Shown: piece after piece, positions 10,870 to 22,380 of the stretch | How positions within the stretch are numbered: position 1 is the first letter of the stretch | Layout: each line of letters starts with the position of its first letter | Source of the DNA: Hydractinia symbiolongicarpus | Taxonomy: Eukaryota > Cnidaria > Hydrozoa > Anthoathecata > Hydractiniidae | Direction of reading: 5' to 3' | Length of the DNA: 64,000 nt | Assembly: GCF_029227915.1 (NCBI RefSeq) | Contig: NC_079888.1 | Location: forward strand, 15,049,001 to 15,113,000 | Notes under the pieces: generated by a model | Seen by the model: only the letters and a program-made list of their open reading frames with translations | Told to the model about the DNA's origin: nothing | The model's database searches: none | Program-made: the position numbers and the translations under genes

Positions 10870-11490
10870 TTAAACTCCAGTTTCCACAAAATAAAAGGAT
10901 GTTCAAATTCGAACTTTTATGCTAAAGCGACTCCACTAAATATCGAAGATGTAAACATTGAAGATATCGTGCTAAGCCATACTATTCCAGCAAACAAGGG
11001 CAAGGATGAACGCTTCGTTATTGGCTATAAAAATAGTGACAACAAGTTATCCCCTCTATTGATTAAAACACCTAAAAAGCTCTATTCTAATGGTGTCTTG
11101 CGTTACGATGTGGGCTGCTCTCTTACCATGCCATTCGATATCTATAACCATCCCGTGTGGTTAGAGAAGTATGAGAGTATCCTTACCAAGGTAGAGTCCT
11201 TGGAGGGTCATTGCTTCACCACCCCACCTGTGAAAAAAGGTAAATACATCACCACCAAGGTGAAGGAGTGGGAGGGTAAAGTCAGAACCGACTTCCATTC
11301 CAAAAAAGTACCACTTAAACAAAGCTGCAAGTGCAATGCCATCATCAAGCTATCTGGCATCTACAGGCAAGGTTCAAATTACTACATGCAAACCTACTTG
11401 GAGGAGTGTAAGTATGTTGTCGAGATTTATGGCTCCCGCTACCTTAGCGATTGCGACTCTGATGACGAATCCTTCGTCGTAGTAGACTAG
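10870..11490 (+). pseudogene. Virus-like protein without its own start codon
   Basis: The frame is open from 10870 to a TAG at 11488-11490, but its first ATG is at 11128, well inside the conserved-looking region. An ATG at 10900 in the neighbouring frame reaches a stop after eight codons, so a small frameshift near 10910-10925 probably cut off the start. The readable protein has a TPKKLYSNGV segment followed by alternating hydrophobic residues and PFDIYNHPVWLEKYE, then a lysine-rich middle, a C-K-C motif and an acidic tail (DCDSDDES). The layout recalls short single-strand-DNA-binding-like proteins of large DNA viruses. This is a weak family guess. There is no intron. Confidence 0.45.
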
Positions 11491-11573
11491 ATGTGAGAGG
11501 TTTTGATGTGCGTTTATCTAACACATCAAAACAAACATGAACGACGTTAAGGCACTGGAAAAGGAAGCCAGAT

Positions 11574-14500
11574 CATAGTCGTATCATCCACTCATTAAAG
11601 GTTTGCTTGAAGAAAGTACTCTTTGCCATTTACTTTCTCTGCACCATGATACTTGATCAATGAAAGAGCAATGACAGTACAGTAACTGTAGCTCATCAAT
11701 TTAGATATTGACGAAGTATTTAGACATTTACTCTACATATTATTTGTGGCTCCTGCATACGACTCTTAACATATCACTTATGTTATGGTTGATTAAAAGA
11801 TGCTTAAACATTTCCTTGAGTTACATTGCTCCGATGCCTAATATATACACGTGTGCCGCCGTGGCGCATTGGACTAGCGCGTCAAAGGTTGTGGGTTCGA
11901 CTCCCACCATCGGTGACTTATGCCAGGTTCTTACCCTTACTATTGGACACTGATACTGAACAAACAAAATATTCTCAATGCGTATAATCACAGCCAAATG
12001 CATTTTACGCAAATCAAAAAATAATATCACAGAAGAAATTGAAATTTACTGGAATAGCCGTAGTCTGATTAGGCACATCATATCCCACTCATTAATGGTT
12101 TGCTTGAAGTAAGTACTCATTACCATTTACTTTCCTGCACCATGACACTTGATCAACGAAAGAGCAAAGACAAATAGTTCATCAATTCAGATATGTTACT
12201 TTTGGCTCCTGCATGCGCGTCTTAACATATCATTTATGTTATGGTTGATTAAAAGATGCATAAACATTTCCTTGGGTTACCTTGCTCCATTGCCTAATTT
12301 ATGTACCCGTGCCGCTGTTGCACAATGGACGTGCGTGTTGGACTTCTAATTCAAAGGTTGTGTGTTCGACTTCCATCGGCTGTGAGTTATGCCAGGTTCT
12401 TACCGTTGCTATTGCACGCTGATACTGAACAAACAAACCATTTTCAATGCGTGTAATCAGAACCAAATGCATTTTACGCAAAACAAAAAACAATATCGCA
12501 GAAGAAATTCAAATTTATTGGAATAGCCGTTGTCTGATTAGGCACATCATATCCCACTCATTAAAGGTTTGCTTCAAGTAAGTAGTCTTAACCATTTACT
12601 TTCTCTGCACCATGACACTTGATCAACAAAAGAGCAAAGAGAAATAGGTCATCAATTCAGATATGGACGAAGTATTTAGACATTTACTTTTTATATTATT
12701 TTTGGCTCCTGCATGCGAGTCTTTCCATATCACGTTACGAATGATTGAAAGATGCTTAACCATTTCCTTGGGTTACATTGCTCCGATGCCTAATGAATAT
12801 ACCCGTGCCGCTGTGGCGCAATGGCCTAGCGCGTTGGACTTTTAATTCAAAGGTTGTGGGTTCGACTTCCATCAGCAGTGACTTATACCAGGTTCTTACC
12901 TTTGCTATTGCACACTTATACTGAACAAACGAACCATTTTCAATGCGTGTAATGAGAAACAAGTGCATTTTACGCAAAGCAAAAAACAATATCGCAGAAG
13001 AAGTTAAAATTTATTGGAATAGCCGTAGTATGATTAAGCACACCATATCCCACTCATTAAAGGTTTGCTTGAAGTTAGTACTCTTTACCATTTTATTTCG
13101 CTGCACCATGACACTTGACCAATGAAAGAGTAAAGTCAAATAGGTCATCAATTTAGATATTGCCGAAGTGCTTAGACATTTACTTTACATATTGTTTTTG
13201 CCTCCCTGCATACGACTCTTAACATATCACTTTTGTTACGGATGATTAAAAGATGCTTAAACATTTCCTTGAGTTACATTGCTCCAATGCCTAGTATATG
13301 TTCCTGTGCCGCTGTGGCGCAATGGACTAGCGCGTTGAACTTCTAAATCAAAGGTTGTGGGTTCGAATCCCATCAGCGGTGACTTATACCAGGTTCCTAC
13401 CGTTCCTTTTGCACACTGAGACTGAACAAACGAAAAATTTTCAATGCGTGTAATCAGAACCAAATGCATTTCACGCAAAACAAAAAGCAATATCGCAGAA
13501 GAAATTGAAGTTTATTGGAATAGCCAAAGTCTGATTAGGCACATCATATTCCACTCATTAAAGATTTGCTTGAAGTAAGTACTCTTTACCATTTACTATT
13601 CCTGCACCATGACACTTGATCAACGAAAAAGCAAACACAAATATGTCATCAATTCAGATATGGACGAAGTATTTAGACATTTACTCTAAATATTACTTTT
13701 GGCTCCTGCATACGACTCTTAACATATCACTTATGTTATGGATGATTAGAAGATGCTTAAATATTTTCTTGCGTTACATTGCTCCGATGCCTAATATATA
13801 TACCACTGCCGCTGTGGCGCAATGGACTAGCGCTTGGGACCTTTAATTCAGGAGGTTGTGGTTCGACTCCGACGAGCTGTGACTTATGCCAGGTTCTCAG
13901 CGTTGCTATTGCACACTGAAAACAAACAAACCAATTTCAGTGCGTGTAATCGGGACCAAATGCATTTTACGCAAAAAAAACAACAATATATGACAGAAGA
14001 AATTGAAATTAATTGGAATGGCCAAAGTCTGATTAGGCACATCATATTCCACTCATTAAAGGTTTGCTTGAAGTAAGTACTCTTTACCATTTAATTTCTC
14101 TGCATTATGACACTTGATCAATGAAAGAGCAAAGACAAATAGGTCATCAATTTAGAGGTTGACGAAGTATTTAGTCATTTACTTTACATATTATCTTTGG
14201 CTCCCTGCATACGACTCTTAACATATCACTTTTGTTACGTATGATTAATTGATGCATTATAATTACGTTGGGTTACATTGTTCCAATGCCTAATGAATAT
14301 ACCCCAACCGCTGTTGCACAATGGACCAGCGCGTAGGACTTCTAACTCAAAGGTTGTGTGTTCGACTTCCATCAGCTGTGACTTATGCCAGGTTCTCACT
14401 GTTGCTATTGGACAAAGATAATGAACAAACAAACCATTTTGAATGCGTGTAATCGGAACCAAATGCACTTTACGCAAAGTAAAAAACAACATCGCAGAAG

Positions 14501-16545
14501 AAATTGAAATTTATTGGAATAGCTGTAGTCTGATTACGCACATCATATTCCACTCATTAAAGGTTTGCTTGAAGTAAGTACTCTTTACCATTCACTAATC
14601 TGCACCATGACACTTGACCAATGAAAGAGTAAAGGCAAATAGGCCATCAATATAGATATTGCCGAAGTATTTAGACATTTACTCTACATGTTATTTTTTG
14701 CTCTTGCATACGACTCTTAACATATCACTTAAGTTATGGATGATTAAAAGATGCTTAAATAATGCCTTGGGCTACATTGCACCAATGCCTAGTATATGTT
14801 CCTGTGCCGCTGTGGCGCAATGGACTAGCGCGTTGGACTTCTAGTTCAAGGGTTGTGGGTTTGACTCCCACGAGCTGTGACTTATGACAGGTTCTTACTG
14901 TTGCTATTGGACACAGATACTGAGCAAGCAAACCAATTTCAATGCGTGTAATCGGAACCAACTGCATTTTACGCAAAGCAAAAAACAATATCGCAGAAGA
15001 AATTAAAATTGATTGGAATAGCTGTAGTCTGATTAGGCAATGTTCCACTCATTAAAGGTTTGCTTGAAGTAAGTACTCATCACCATTTACTTTCTCTTCA
15101 CCATGACACTTGATCAATGAAAGAGCAAAGACAAATAGGTCATCAATTTAGATATTGACGGAGTATTTATTTATTTACTTTACATAATATTTTTGGCTCC
15201 CTGCATACGACACTTGAAATATCACTTTTGTTACGGATGATTAAAAGATGCTTAAATGCTCCCTTGGGTTACATTGCTCCAATGCTTAGTACATGTTCCT
15301 GTGCCGCTGTGGCGCAATGGACTAGCGCGTTGGACTTCTCGTTCAAAGGTTGTGGGTTCGACTCCCACGAGCTGTGACTTATGACAGGTTCTCACTGTTG
15401 CTATTGGACACAGATACTGAACAAGCAAACCATTTTGAATGCGTGTAATCGGAACCAAATGCATTTTACGCAAAGCAAAAACAATATCGCAGAAGAAATT
15501 GAAATTTATTGGAATAGCTGTAGTCTGATTAGGCACATCATATTCCACTCATTAAAGGTTTGCATGAAGTAAGTACTCTTTACCATTTAATTTCTCTGCA
15601 TTATGACACTTGATCAATGAAAGAGAAAAGACAAATAGGTCATCAATATAGAGGTTGACGAAGTATTTAGTCATTTACTTTAGATATTATCTTTGGCTCC
15701 CTGCATACGATTCCTAACATATCACATTTGTTACGTATGATTAATTGATGCATTATATTTACCTTGGGTTACATTGTTCCAATGCCTAATGAATATTCCC
15801 CTGCCGCTGTTGCACAATGGACCAGCGCGTTGGACTTCTAATTCAAAGGTTGTGTTTTCGACTTCCATCAGCTGTGACTTATGCCAGGTTCTTACCGTTA
15901 CTATTTCACACTGATACTGAACAAACAAACCATTTTCAATGCGTGTAATCGGAACCAAATGCATTTTACGTAAAGCAAAAAACAATATCTCAGAAGAAAT
16001 TTAAATTGATTGGAATAGCTGTAGTCTGATTAGGCACATCATGTTCCACTCATTAAACGTTTGCTTGAAGTAAGTACTCTTTACCATTTACTTTCTTTGC
16101 ACCATGACACTTGATCAACAATAGAGTAAGGGCAAATAGGTCATCAATTTAGAGGTTGACGAAGTTTTCAGACATTTTCTTTACATGTTACTTTTGGCTC
16201 CCTGCATACAACTCTTAACAAATTACTTATGTTACGGATGATTAATAGATGCATTAACATTTCTTGAGTTACATTGCTCCAATGTCTAACGTATATACCG
16301 GTGCCGCTGTGGAGCAACAGAATAGCGTGTTGGACTTCTAATTCAAAGGTTGTTGGTTCGACTCCCATAAGCGGTGACTTAAGCCAGGTTCTTACCGTTG
16401 CAATTGCACACTGATGCTGAACAAACCAACCATTTCCAATACGTGTAGTTAGAACCAAATGCATTTTATCCGAAGCAAAAAATAAGCTGCAGAAAAAATT
16501 GAATTTTAATAAAAAACACTAGTCCGATCAGGCATTCGTTTGCAT
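11574..16545 (+). repeat. tRNA-Arg-like ~500-bp satellite, segment 2
   Basis: This is the longest uninterrupted stretch. tRNA-like parts start at about 11854 (anticodon arm deleted), 12311, 12807, 13308, 13808, 14307, 14806, 15303, 15803 and 16303, that is every 497-501 bp after the first two. Nearly all keep an A-box-like TGGCGCAATGG and a B-box-like GGTTCGACTCC. None has an oligo-T pol III terminator straight after. Variants with TGTTGCACAATGGACCAGCG recur at 14307 and 15803, about three units apart, hinting at a higher-order ~1.5-kb period. The segment ends at 16545 at the tyrosine-recombinase relic. Confidence 0.92.
13308..13381 (+). tRNA. tRNA-Arg(UCU)-like sequence, best-preserved copy
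   Basis: It folds as a cloverleaf: acceptor GCCGCTG/CAGCGGT (one G-U pair), D arm GCGC/GCGC, anticodon arm TTGAA-CTTCTAA-ATCAA with anticodon TCT at 13342-13344, and T arm GTGGG/CCCAT (one G-U) around TTCGAAT. The closest known match by eye is animal tRNA-Arg(UCU), including the TGGCGCAATGG D-arm start and ACTTCTA anticodon loop. One mismatch closes the anticodon stem. It lies in a satellite unit and lacks a following T-run, so it may be a tRNA pseudogene or SINE head rather than a working tRNA gene. Confidence 0.55.
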
Positions 16546-17207
16546 TTACCTAAACGATTTAGTCGTAGAAAAGAGTTCTGTCAGTACAGTCATTTCGGCT
16601 TTTTGTGGAGTTCGATGGGGACACCTAAATACAGGTTTTGAATCGCCTACAGACAGCCCAATTGTAAAGTTAGCATTCGAAGGACCTAAACGGCTACTTT
16701 CAAAAAATAGCACAAATCGCAAAGAACCATTTGCTGCGGAAATGATTAAGACATTGGTGGTAAGTATGAAAAGTCTGAAAATATGATGCATCTAAGATTC
16801 ATAATTTTATGTATTTTTTTGCTTCGCGGGCTTCTTTCGTATAAGTGAACTCCTGAGCATTAGACTGAAGCACTTAAAATTAGAAAAAGATTCTGCCCAA
16901 ATTTTCATTGAAAAGTCAAAAACAGATCACTTGAGAGATGGCAACACTGTCTATATTGCAAAAACTGGCAGCCCTGCTTGTCCATTATATTGCCTACACA
17001 AGTACTTAAAAGTGTCAAAAATTTCAGATCCGAAGTCTCTTTTGATCTGCAGGTTAGCAAAGGCCAAACATGGTCATAATGCGATAGGAATAAAGCAATT
17101 TCATACAGTGCTGCTCGAAAAACATTCGTCAAACACCTAAGCGAATCATTTCATGATTGTGGCCAATATGGATTGCAGCTGCTAACAATAGAGTTACCGA
17201 GCGATTG
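16546..17207 (+). pseudogene. Tyrosine recombinase relic (DIRS/Crypton or XerD-like family)
   Basis: Two open stretches on the plus strand. The first (about 16553-16759) encodes the N-terminal SAM-like domain pattern, including SPTDSPIVKLAFEGPKR and a KEPF-x-x-E-M motif, and ends at a GTAAGT that may be a real donor. The second (16805-17140) encodes CFAGFFRISELLSIRL, where the catalytic arginine of tyrosine recombinases sits, then IEKSKTDHLRDG with the conserved lysine, and continues to a CP-x-x-x-L-x-K-Y-L segment. The HxxR and tyrosine region further on is not readable. Such recombinases integrate DIRS and Crypton elements. No split direct repeats or inverted termini were seen. It replaces about 100 bp of the satellite unit. 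Confidence 0.75.
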
Positions 17208-20170
17208 ATACTTGATCAACAATAGAGTAAGGGCAAATAGGTCATCAATTCAGATACTAACGAAGTTTTTAGACATTTACTTTACATATTATTTTTGCCT
17301 CTCGGCATACTAGTCTTAACACATGACTTATGTCACTGATGATAAAGAGTTCTATAAACAATTCCTTGGGTTACCGTGCTCCAATCTCTAGTATACGCAC
17401 CCGTGTCGCTGTGGCGCAATGGATTACCGCCTTGGGCTTCTAATGCAAATGTTGTGTGTTCGACTCCCATCAGCTGTGACTTATCTCAGGTTCTAACCTT
17501 TGTTATTGAACATTGATGCTGAACAAACAAACCATTTTCCATGCGTGTAATTAGAACCAAATGCATTTTTTCCGAAGCACAAAATAATTTCGCAGAGAAA
17601 TGAAAATTTAACAGAACAGCCGTAGTCCAATTAGGCATTTCATATGCCCACTTATCAAAATGTTGGTTTGAAGTAACTAAATTCTAGCAATTACTTTCTC
17701 TGCACCATGACACTTGATCAATGAAAGAGCAAAGACAAATAGGCCATCAATTTGGATATTGACGAAGTACGTAGACATTTACTCTACATAATTTTTTGGC
17801 TCCTGCATGCCAGTCTTAACATGTCACTTATGTTACGGATGATTAAAAGATGCTTTAACATTTACTTAGGTTACATTGCGCCAGTGCCTAATATATATAC
17901 TGGTGCCGCTGTGTCGCAATGGACTAGCGCGTTGGACTTCTAACTTAAAGGTTGTTGGTTCGACTCCCATAAGCGGTGACTTAAGCCAGGTTCTTACCGT
18001 TGCAATTGCACACTGATGCTGAACAAACTAACCATTTCCAATACGTGTAGTCAGAACCAAATGCATTCTATCCGAAGCAAAAAATAAGCTGCAGAAAAAA
18101 TTAAATTTTAATGAAAAACACTAGTCCGATCAGGCATTTTATATGCCCAATCATGAATATGTTGGTTTGAAGTAAATACATATCAGTAATTACTTTCTCT
18201 GCACCATGACATTGATCATGGAAAGAGCAAAGACAAATAGGTCATCAATTCAGATATTGACTAAGTATTTAGAATTTACTCTACATATCATTTTTGGCTC
18301 CCTGCATGAGATTTTTAACATATCACTTATGTTACAGATGATTAATAAATGCATAAACATTTCCTTGGGTTACACTGCACCAATGCAAATATATATACCC
18401 GTGTCGCTTTGGTGCAATGTATTAGCCCGTTGGATTGCTAATTCAAATGTTGTGTGTTCGACTCCCATGAACGGTAATTTATGCCTGGTTCTTACCGTTT
18501 CTATTGCACACAGATGCTGAACAAATGAACCATTTTTAATGCGTGTAATCAAAACCAAATTCATTTTATGCGAAGCAAAAAATTAAGCTGCAGAAGAATT
18601 TAAATTTTAATGGAAGAGCCGTATTCCGTTCAGGCATTTCATATGCCCAATCATCAAAAAGTTGGTTTGATGGAACTACGTTCTGATAAATACTTTCTCT
18701 GCACCATGACACTTGATCAACGAAAGAGCGAAGCCAAATAGGTCATCAATTCCGATATTGACGAAGTTTTCAGACATTTTCTTGACATGTTATTTTTGGC
18801 TCCCTGCAAGCAAGTCTTAACATATCACTTGTGTTACAGATGATTAAAAGATGCATGAACATTTCCTTGAGTTACATTGCTCCAATGCCTAATATATATA
18901 CCCGTGTTGTTGTGGTGCACTGGACTTGCACGATGAATTTATAATTCAAATGTTGTGTGTTCGACTCCCGTCAGCGGTAATTTATGCCAGGTCTTTACCG
19001 TTTCCATTGCACACAGATGCTGAACAAGCGAACCATTTTCAATGCGTGTAATCAGAACCAAATGCACTTTATGCAAACCAAAAAATAACGTTGCAGAAGA
19101 AGTTACATTGTAATGGAATAGCTGTATTCCGATCAGGCATTTCCTTTGCCCAATCATCAAAATGTTGGTTTGAAGTAACTACATTCTAGTAATTACACTT
19201 TCTGCACCATGATACTTGATCATGGAAAGAGCAGAGACAAATAGGTCATCAATTCAGATAAGGACGAAATATTTTGACATTTTCTCTACATATCACTTTT
19301 GGCACCCTACATACGAGTCTTAACATATCACTTATGATTAAAAGATGCAGGAACATTTCCTTGGGTCACACTGCTCCAATGCCTAGTATATATTCCCGTG
19401 TCGCTGTGGGGCAATGGATTAGCGCGTTGAATTACTAATTCAAATGTTGTGCCTAATAGATATACCCGTGTCACTATAGCGCAATGGATTAGCGCGTTGG
19501 GGTTCTAATTCAAATGTTGTGTGTTCCACTCCCATCAGCGGTGACTTATGCCAGGCACTTACGGTTGCTAATCCACACCAGTGCTGAAGAAAAGAACCTT
19601 TTATAGTGCGTGTAATCACAACCAAATGTACTTTATGCGAAGCAAAAAATAATATTGCAGAAAAATGAAAATTTAATGTAATCCGATCCGTAGTCCGATT
19701 ATGCATATCATATACCCACCCATTAAAATGTTTGCCTGAAGTAAATACTTTTTAACGTATACTTTCTCTGCACCATGACACTTGATCAACGAAAGAGCAA
19801 AGCATAGGTCATCAATTCTGATATTGACGAAGTATTTAGAATTTACTCTACATATTATTTTTGGCTCCCTGTATACCAGTCTTAACATGTCACTTATGAT
19901 TTATAGATGTATAAACATTTCCTAGGGTTACACTGTTCCAGTGCCTAATATATATACCCATGTTGCTGTGGCGCAATGGACTAGCGCGTTGGACTCCCAT
20001 TAGCGGTAATTTATGCCAGGTTGTTACTGTTTGTATTGCACACCGATGCTGAACAAACGAACCATTTTCAATGCCTGTAATTAGAACCAAATCCATTTGA
20101 TACGAAGAAAAAAATAATATCACAAAACAAATTAAACTTAATGGAATAGCCGTAGTCCGATTAGGCATTT
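17208..20170 (+). repeat. tRNA-Arg-like ~500-bp satellite, segment 3
   Basis: tRNA-like parts start near 17404, 17904, 18403, 18906, 19398, 19469 and 19961. The copy at 19398 is cut at about 19451 and followed by a short duplicate of its own head, so two tRNA-like sequences lie 70 bp apart. The copy at 19961 lacks its anticodon arm. Several copies here begin GTGTCGCTGTGG instead of GTGCCGCTGTGG, a subfamily that recurs at 23406. The unit around 17904 is unusually like the one at 16303, suggesting a recent duplication. The segment ends at TT (20169-20170), the target duplication of the following transposon. Confidence 0.9.
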
Positions 20171-20568
20171 CCCAGCAGACACGCGATGTCGCAGCAATGT
20201 TGTATTCAAGTTGCTTTTACATCGCGACGTTGCGCAACTAAATTCGAACATTGTAGCAATGTTATGTCTGCAACGTTGTTTAGGTTATATCGTAACAACG
20301 TTGTAGGAATGTTGTAAGATTCTTTGAGAAATATCGTAAAACTGCGGTCGTTGCAACAATGTTCTAACATCATTGTATAAGTGATTATAAGTAGTTTTAT
20401 TTACCAACAAATAAAATTAATTTACGCGAAAATTTTTACTAAGTAGTGAAAAAACGTCATTATGAATTAATAAACCTTTACTTTTGATCAGCGATCTAAT
20501 AAAAAGAACCTACAAAATTGCCACCTGGGCAAAAATATGGCGCAGGGAACGGAAAAAAGGAAGAATGG

Positions 20569-20606
20569 GATCTAATGGCGCGAAAAAGTAATCGCGCCAT
20601 TAGATC
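20569..20606. other. Perfect 15-bp stem hairpin inside the transposon
   Basis: GATCTAATGGCGCGA (20569-20583) pairs exactly with TCGCGCCATTAGATC (20592-20606) across an 8-base loop. It lies inside the left half of the inverted-repeat transposon. It could be a small nested foldback or a structured RNA in the transposon transcript. Confidence 0.65.
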
Positions 20607-21409
20607 TCATTTTTCTCAAAAATTTAGTTTGATTTTGACATTGTTATGGGGAGAGTTGCTTGGATTTTTATTTCTTGTTAGCTTCTTATTTTTGATAGTT
20701 GATTTGAAATAAAAAGAGAAATATGGTTTTAAGTCTTTCTATCTGTCTGTCTGAAAATCTGTCTAAGTAGCTACTGTAGCTAACTATTTCACATTATCTG
20801 GAGCTAGCTAGCTTTAGCTACAACAAGATTAAGGTTATAGGTTAGGGTTAGTAGTGGCTGCTTGTTTATTTTTACTTACTAATTATTATTATCATTCGGT
20901 AAGAGTCCACAAAGTTTACCTAACTTATCAGATTTTAGTGGATGTGCTTCACTGTCCGTATTTCTGGGCAGAATAATTACTTGCTGGCAAGGATTGCCAC
21001 TTTAATCGGAGAAACTTTGAGAGAAACTTTTACCTTTTCACAAAACTTTGTCTTTCTTGAACGTTTGTTCAGTAATAGAATTTTCAGATCATTGATTTGT
21101 GAAAGTGTATGCACTAAAATTATCAAAAACAATTGTAGTTTTAAAGGCGTTAGTGCCGAAATAAATTAGAAAGGCTGTATTATAATTTATATTATATACA
21201 CCATATTTGTCTTGTTAGAACTTGTTTTCAGTTCACATTTTCCCAGTTTTCCTTCTTTTTATTAAGCGGAGCTATTTGAGGAGGAGATAAGTAGACACAT
21301 TAGGCGAAATTGGAAAATTAATTTTCATAAATTGAAAATTTGTAAAGTAGTTATATATTAAATCATTTTTACGAGTTTTTGTTCATTCATATATATGTTT
21401 AATTCCTTC

Positions 21410-21574
21410 AGTATGTCAAGAGTACAAACGACAATGGAGAAAACGAGTGATGATTGAAAGAGAGATTCTTCTCTCTGAATCATCACCTGAAGAAGTTAGC
21501 AATGATGGCACACATAAGGTAGTGTTGAGTGAGCATGAAGCGTCAATCCTCGAACTAGATGGGCCATCATGTTA
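21410..21574 (+). pseudogene. Transposon coding remnant 1
   Basis: After a possible splice acceptor (TTCCTTCAG, about 21411) a frame reads VCQEYKRQWRKRVMIERE and continues with serine/glutamate-rich sequence until a TAG near 21574. The basic Y-x-R-x-W-R-K start is typical of the N-terminal region of proteins encoded by some animal DNA transposons, but no catalytic domain is visible. It is probably an exon or a broken piece of the element's own gene. Confidence 0.4.
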
Positions 21575-22129
21575 GCGTAAGTGTATAATTGATTGATTCT
21601 TATCATCGCGAGTACTTATTTCTTGTACCTATTGTATACTAGTTCTTTTAACTGGCTTTATTATATTTTAAGGAAATTCTGTTTAGAGGATTGCAAGCTA
21701 CCCTGTTTGGTCGCAATTTACTTATTACGGTACTGATGAGAAGAAAGGATTTGAAAAAATGGAGCTGTACCAAGTCATCAAAAGTAGGTTGTAAAGTTTT
21801 TTAGGGAAAGGAATTGAAATAGGCATATATTGTGTACTTTGTTGCATGAAAATTTCACAGTCATTTTAAAACGCAGTTCACGTAAAAAAGTAAAAGTTAG
21901 AGCAAGGTCTCAGTTTCGAAAATGTGCTTCTATTAAAGGGATACAAGAAACAGGAAACAAGAAAAACCCTTGTGGTTTTAAGACTCGTTCCAAGTAGACA
22001 AATGATTAGCAGTTTTTTTCTCGAATTTCTTTGTTTAGTAGATCACAACAGGCAGAATCTATCAATTCTTGAATTATTACTGAGACAAGTGCGATAATTA
22101 TTAAGTAGTCAACACACTTAAATTACCTA

Positions 22130-22380
22130 GAACGACCGGGTGATCTAGGGAAATCTCAACATTATAATCTATATTTAGAAGCTATTACAGCAAATCACAA
22201 GGATTGTACCGTTGGTAAAATCAAGAAACGCATTCAAAGTTTCCTCCGGTATGCTCCCGATCGAGAAGGCGGTGTTGGAAGGAGGAAGAAAAATATACTT
22301 GAAAAAAATGGAAGTATAGAAAAACTTGGCAATAAGAAAAGGGTACTGCTCGAGTCAAGCGATTCGGAAAAAGAATCATA
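22130..22380 (+). pseudogene. Transposon coding remnant 2
   Basis: An open stretch ending at TAG (22378-22380) encodes ITANHKDCTVGKIKKRIQ followed by an S-F-L-R-Y-A-P-D-R-E-G-G segment and a lysine-rich tail ending SDSEKES. It reads as the C-terminal part of a real protein, not random sequence. No family is recognised. With remnant 1 it suggests one plus-strand gene inside the element. Confidence 0.4.

Larger units (their letters stand above)
9944..11573 (+). mobile_element. Virus-like gene island inserted in the satellite
   Basis: Sequence unrelated to the satellite starts after ATGCGAAGCA (9943) and ends where the unit resumes near 11574. About 80 bp of the unit is missing at the junction. 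The island is visibly richer in G+C than its surroundings. It holds three tightly packed plus-strand reading frames (10216-10701, 10711-10869, 10870-11490) without introns. Two copies of AGCATGCGCAA (near 10091 and 10143) and an imperfect inverted repeat, GGGACTTTCCCTC and GAGTAGGGAAAAGTCC, precede the first gene. Compact intronless genes of this kind recall giant-virus or related large-DNA-virus insertions. The origin is inference, since I could not search. Confidence 0.6.

Noticed and set aside
13308-13381. Confident functional tRNA-Arg gene
   Set aside because: The cloverleaf is good but there is an anticodon-stem mismatch, no T-run terminator and a satellite setting, so it is kept as tRNA-like with moderate confidence.
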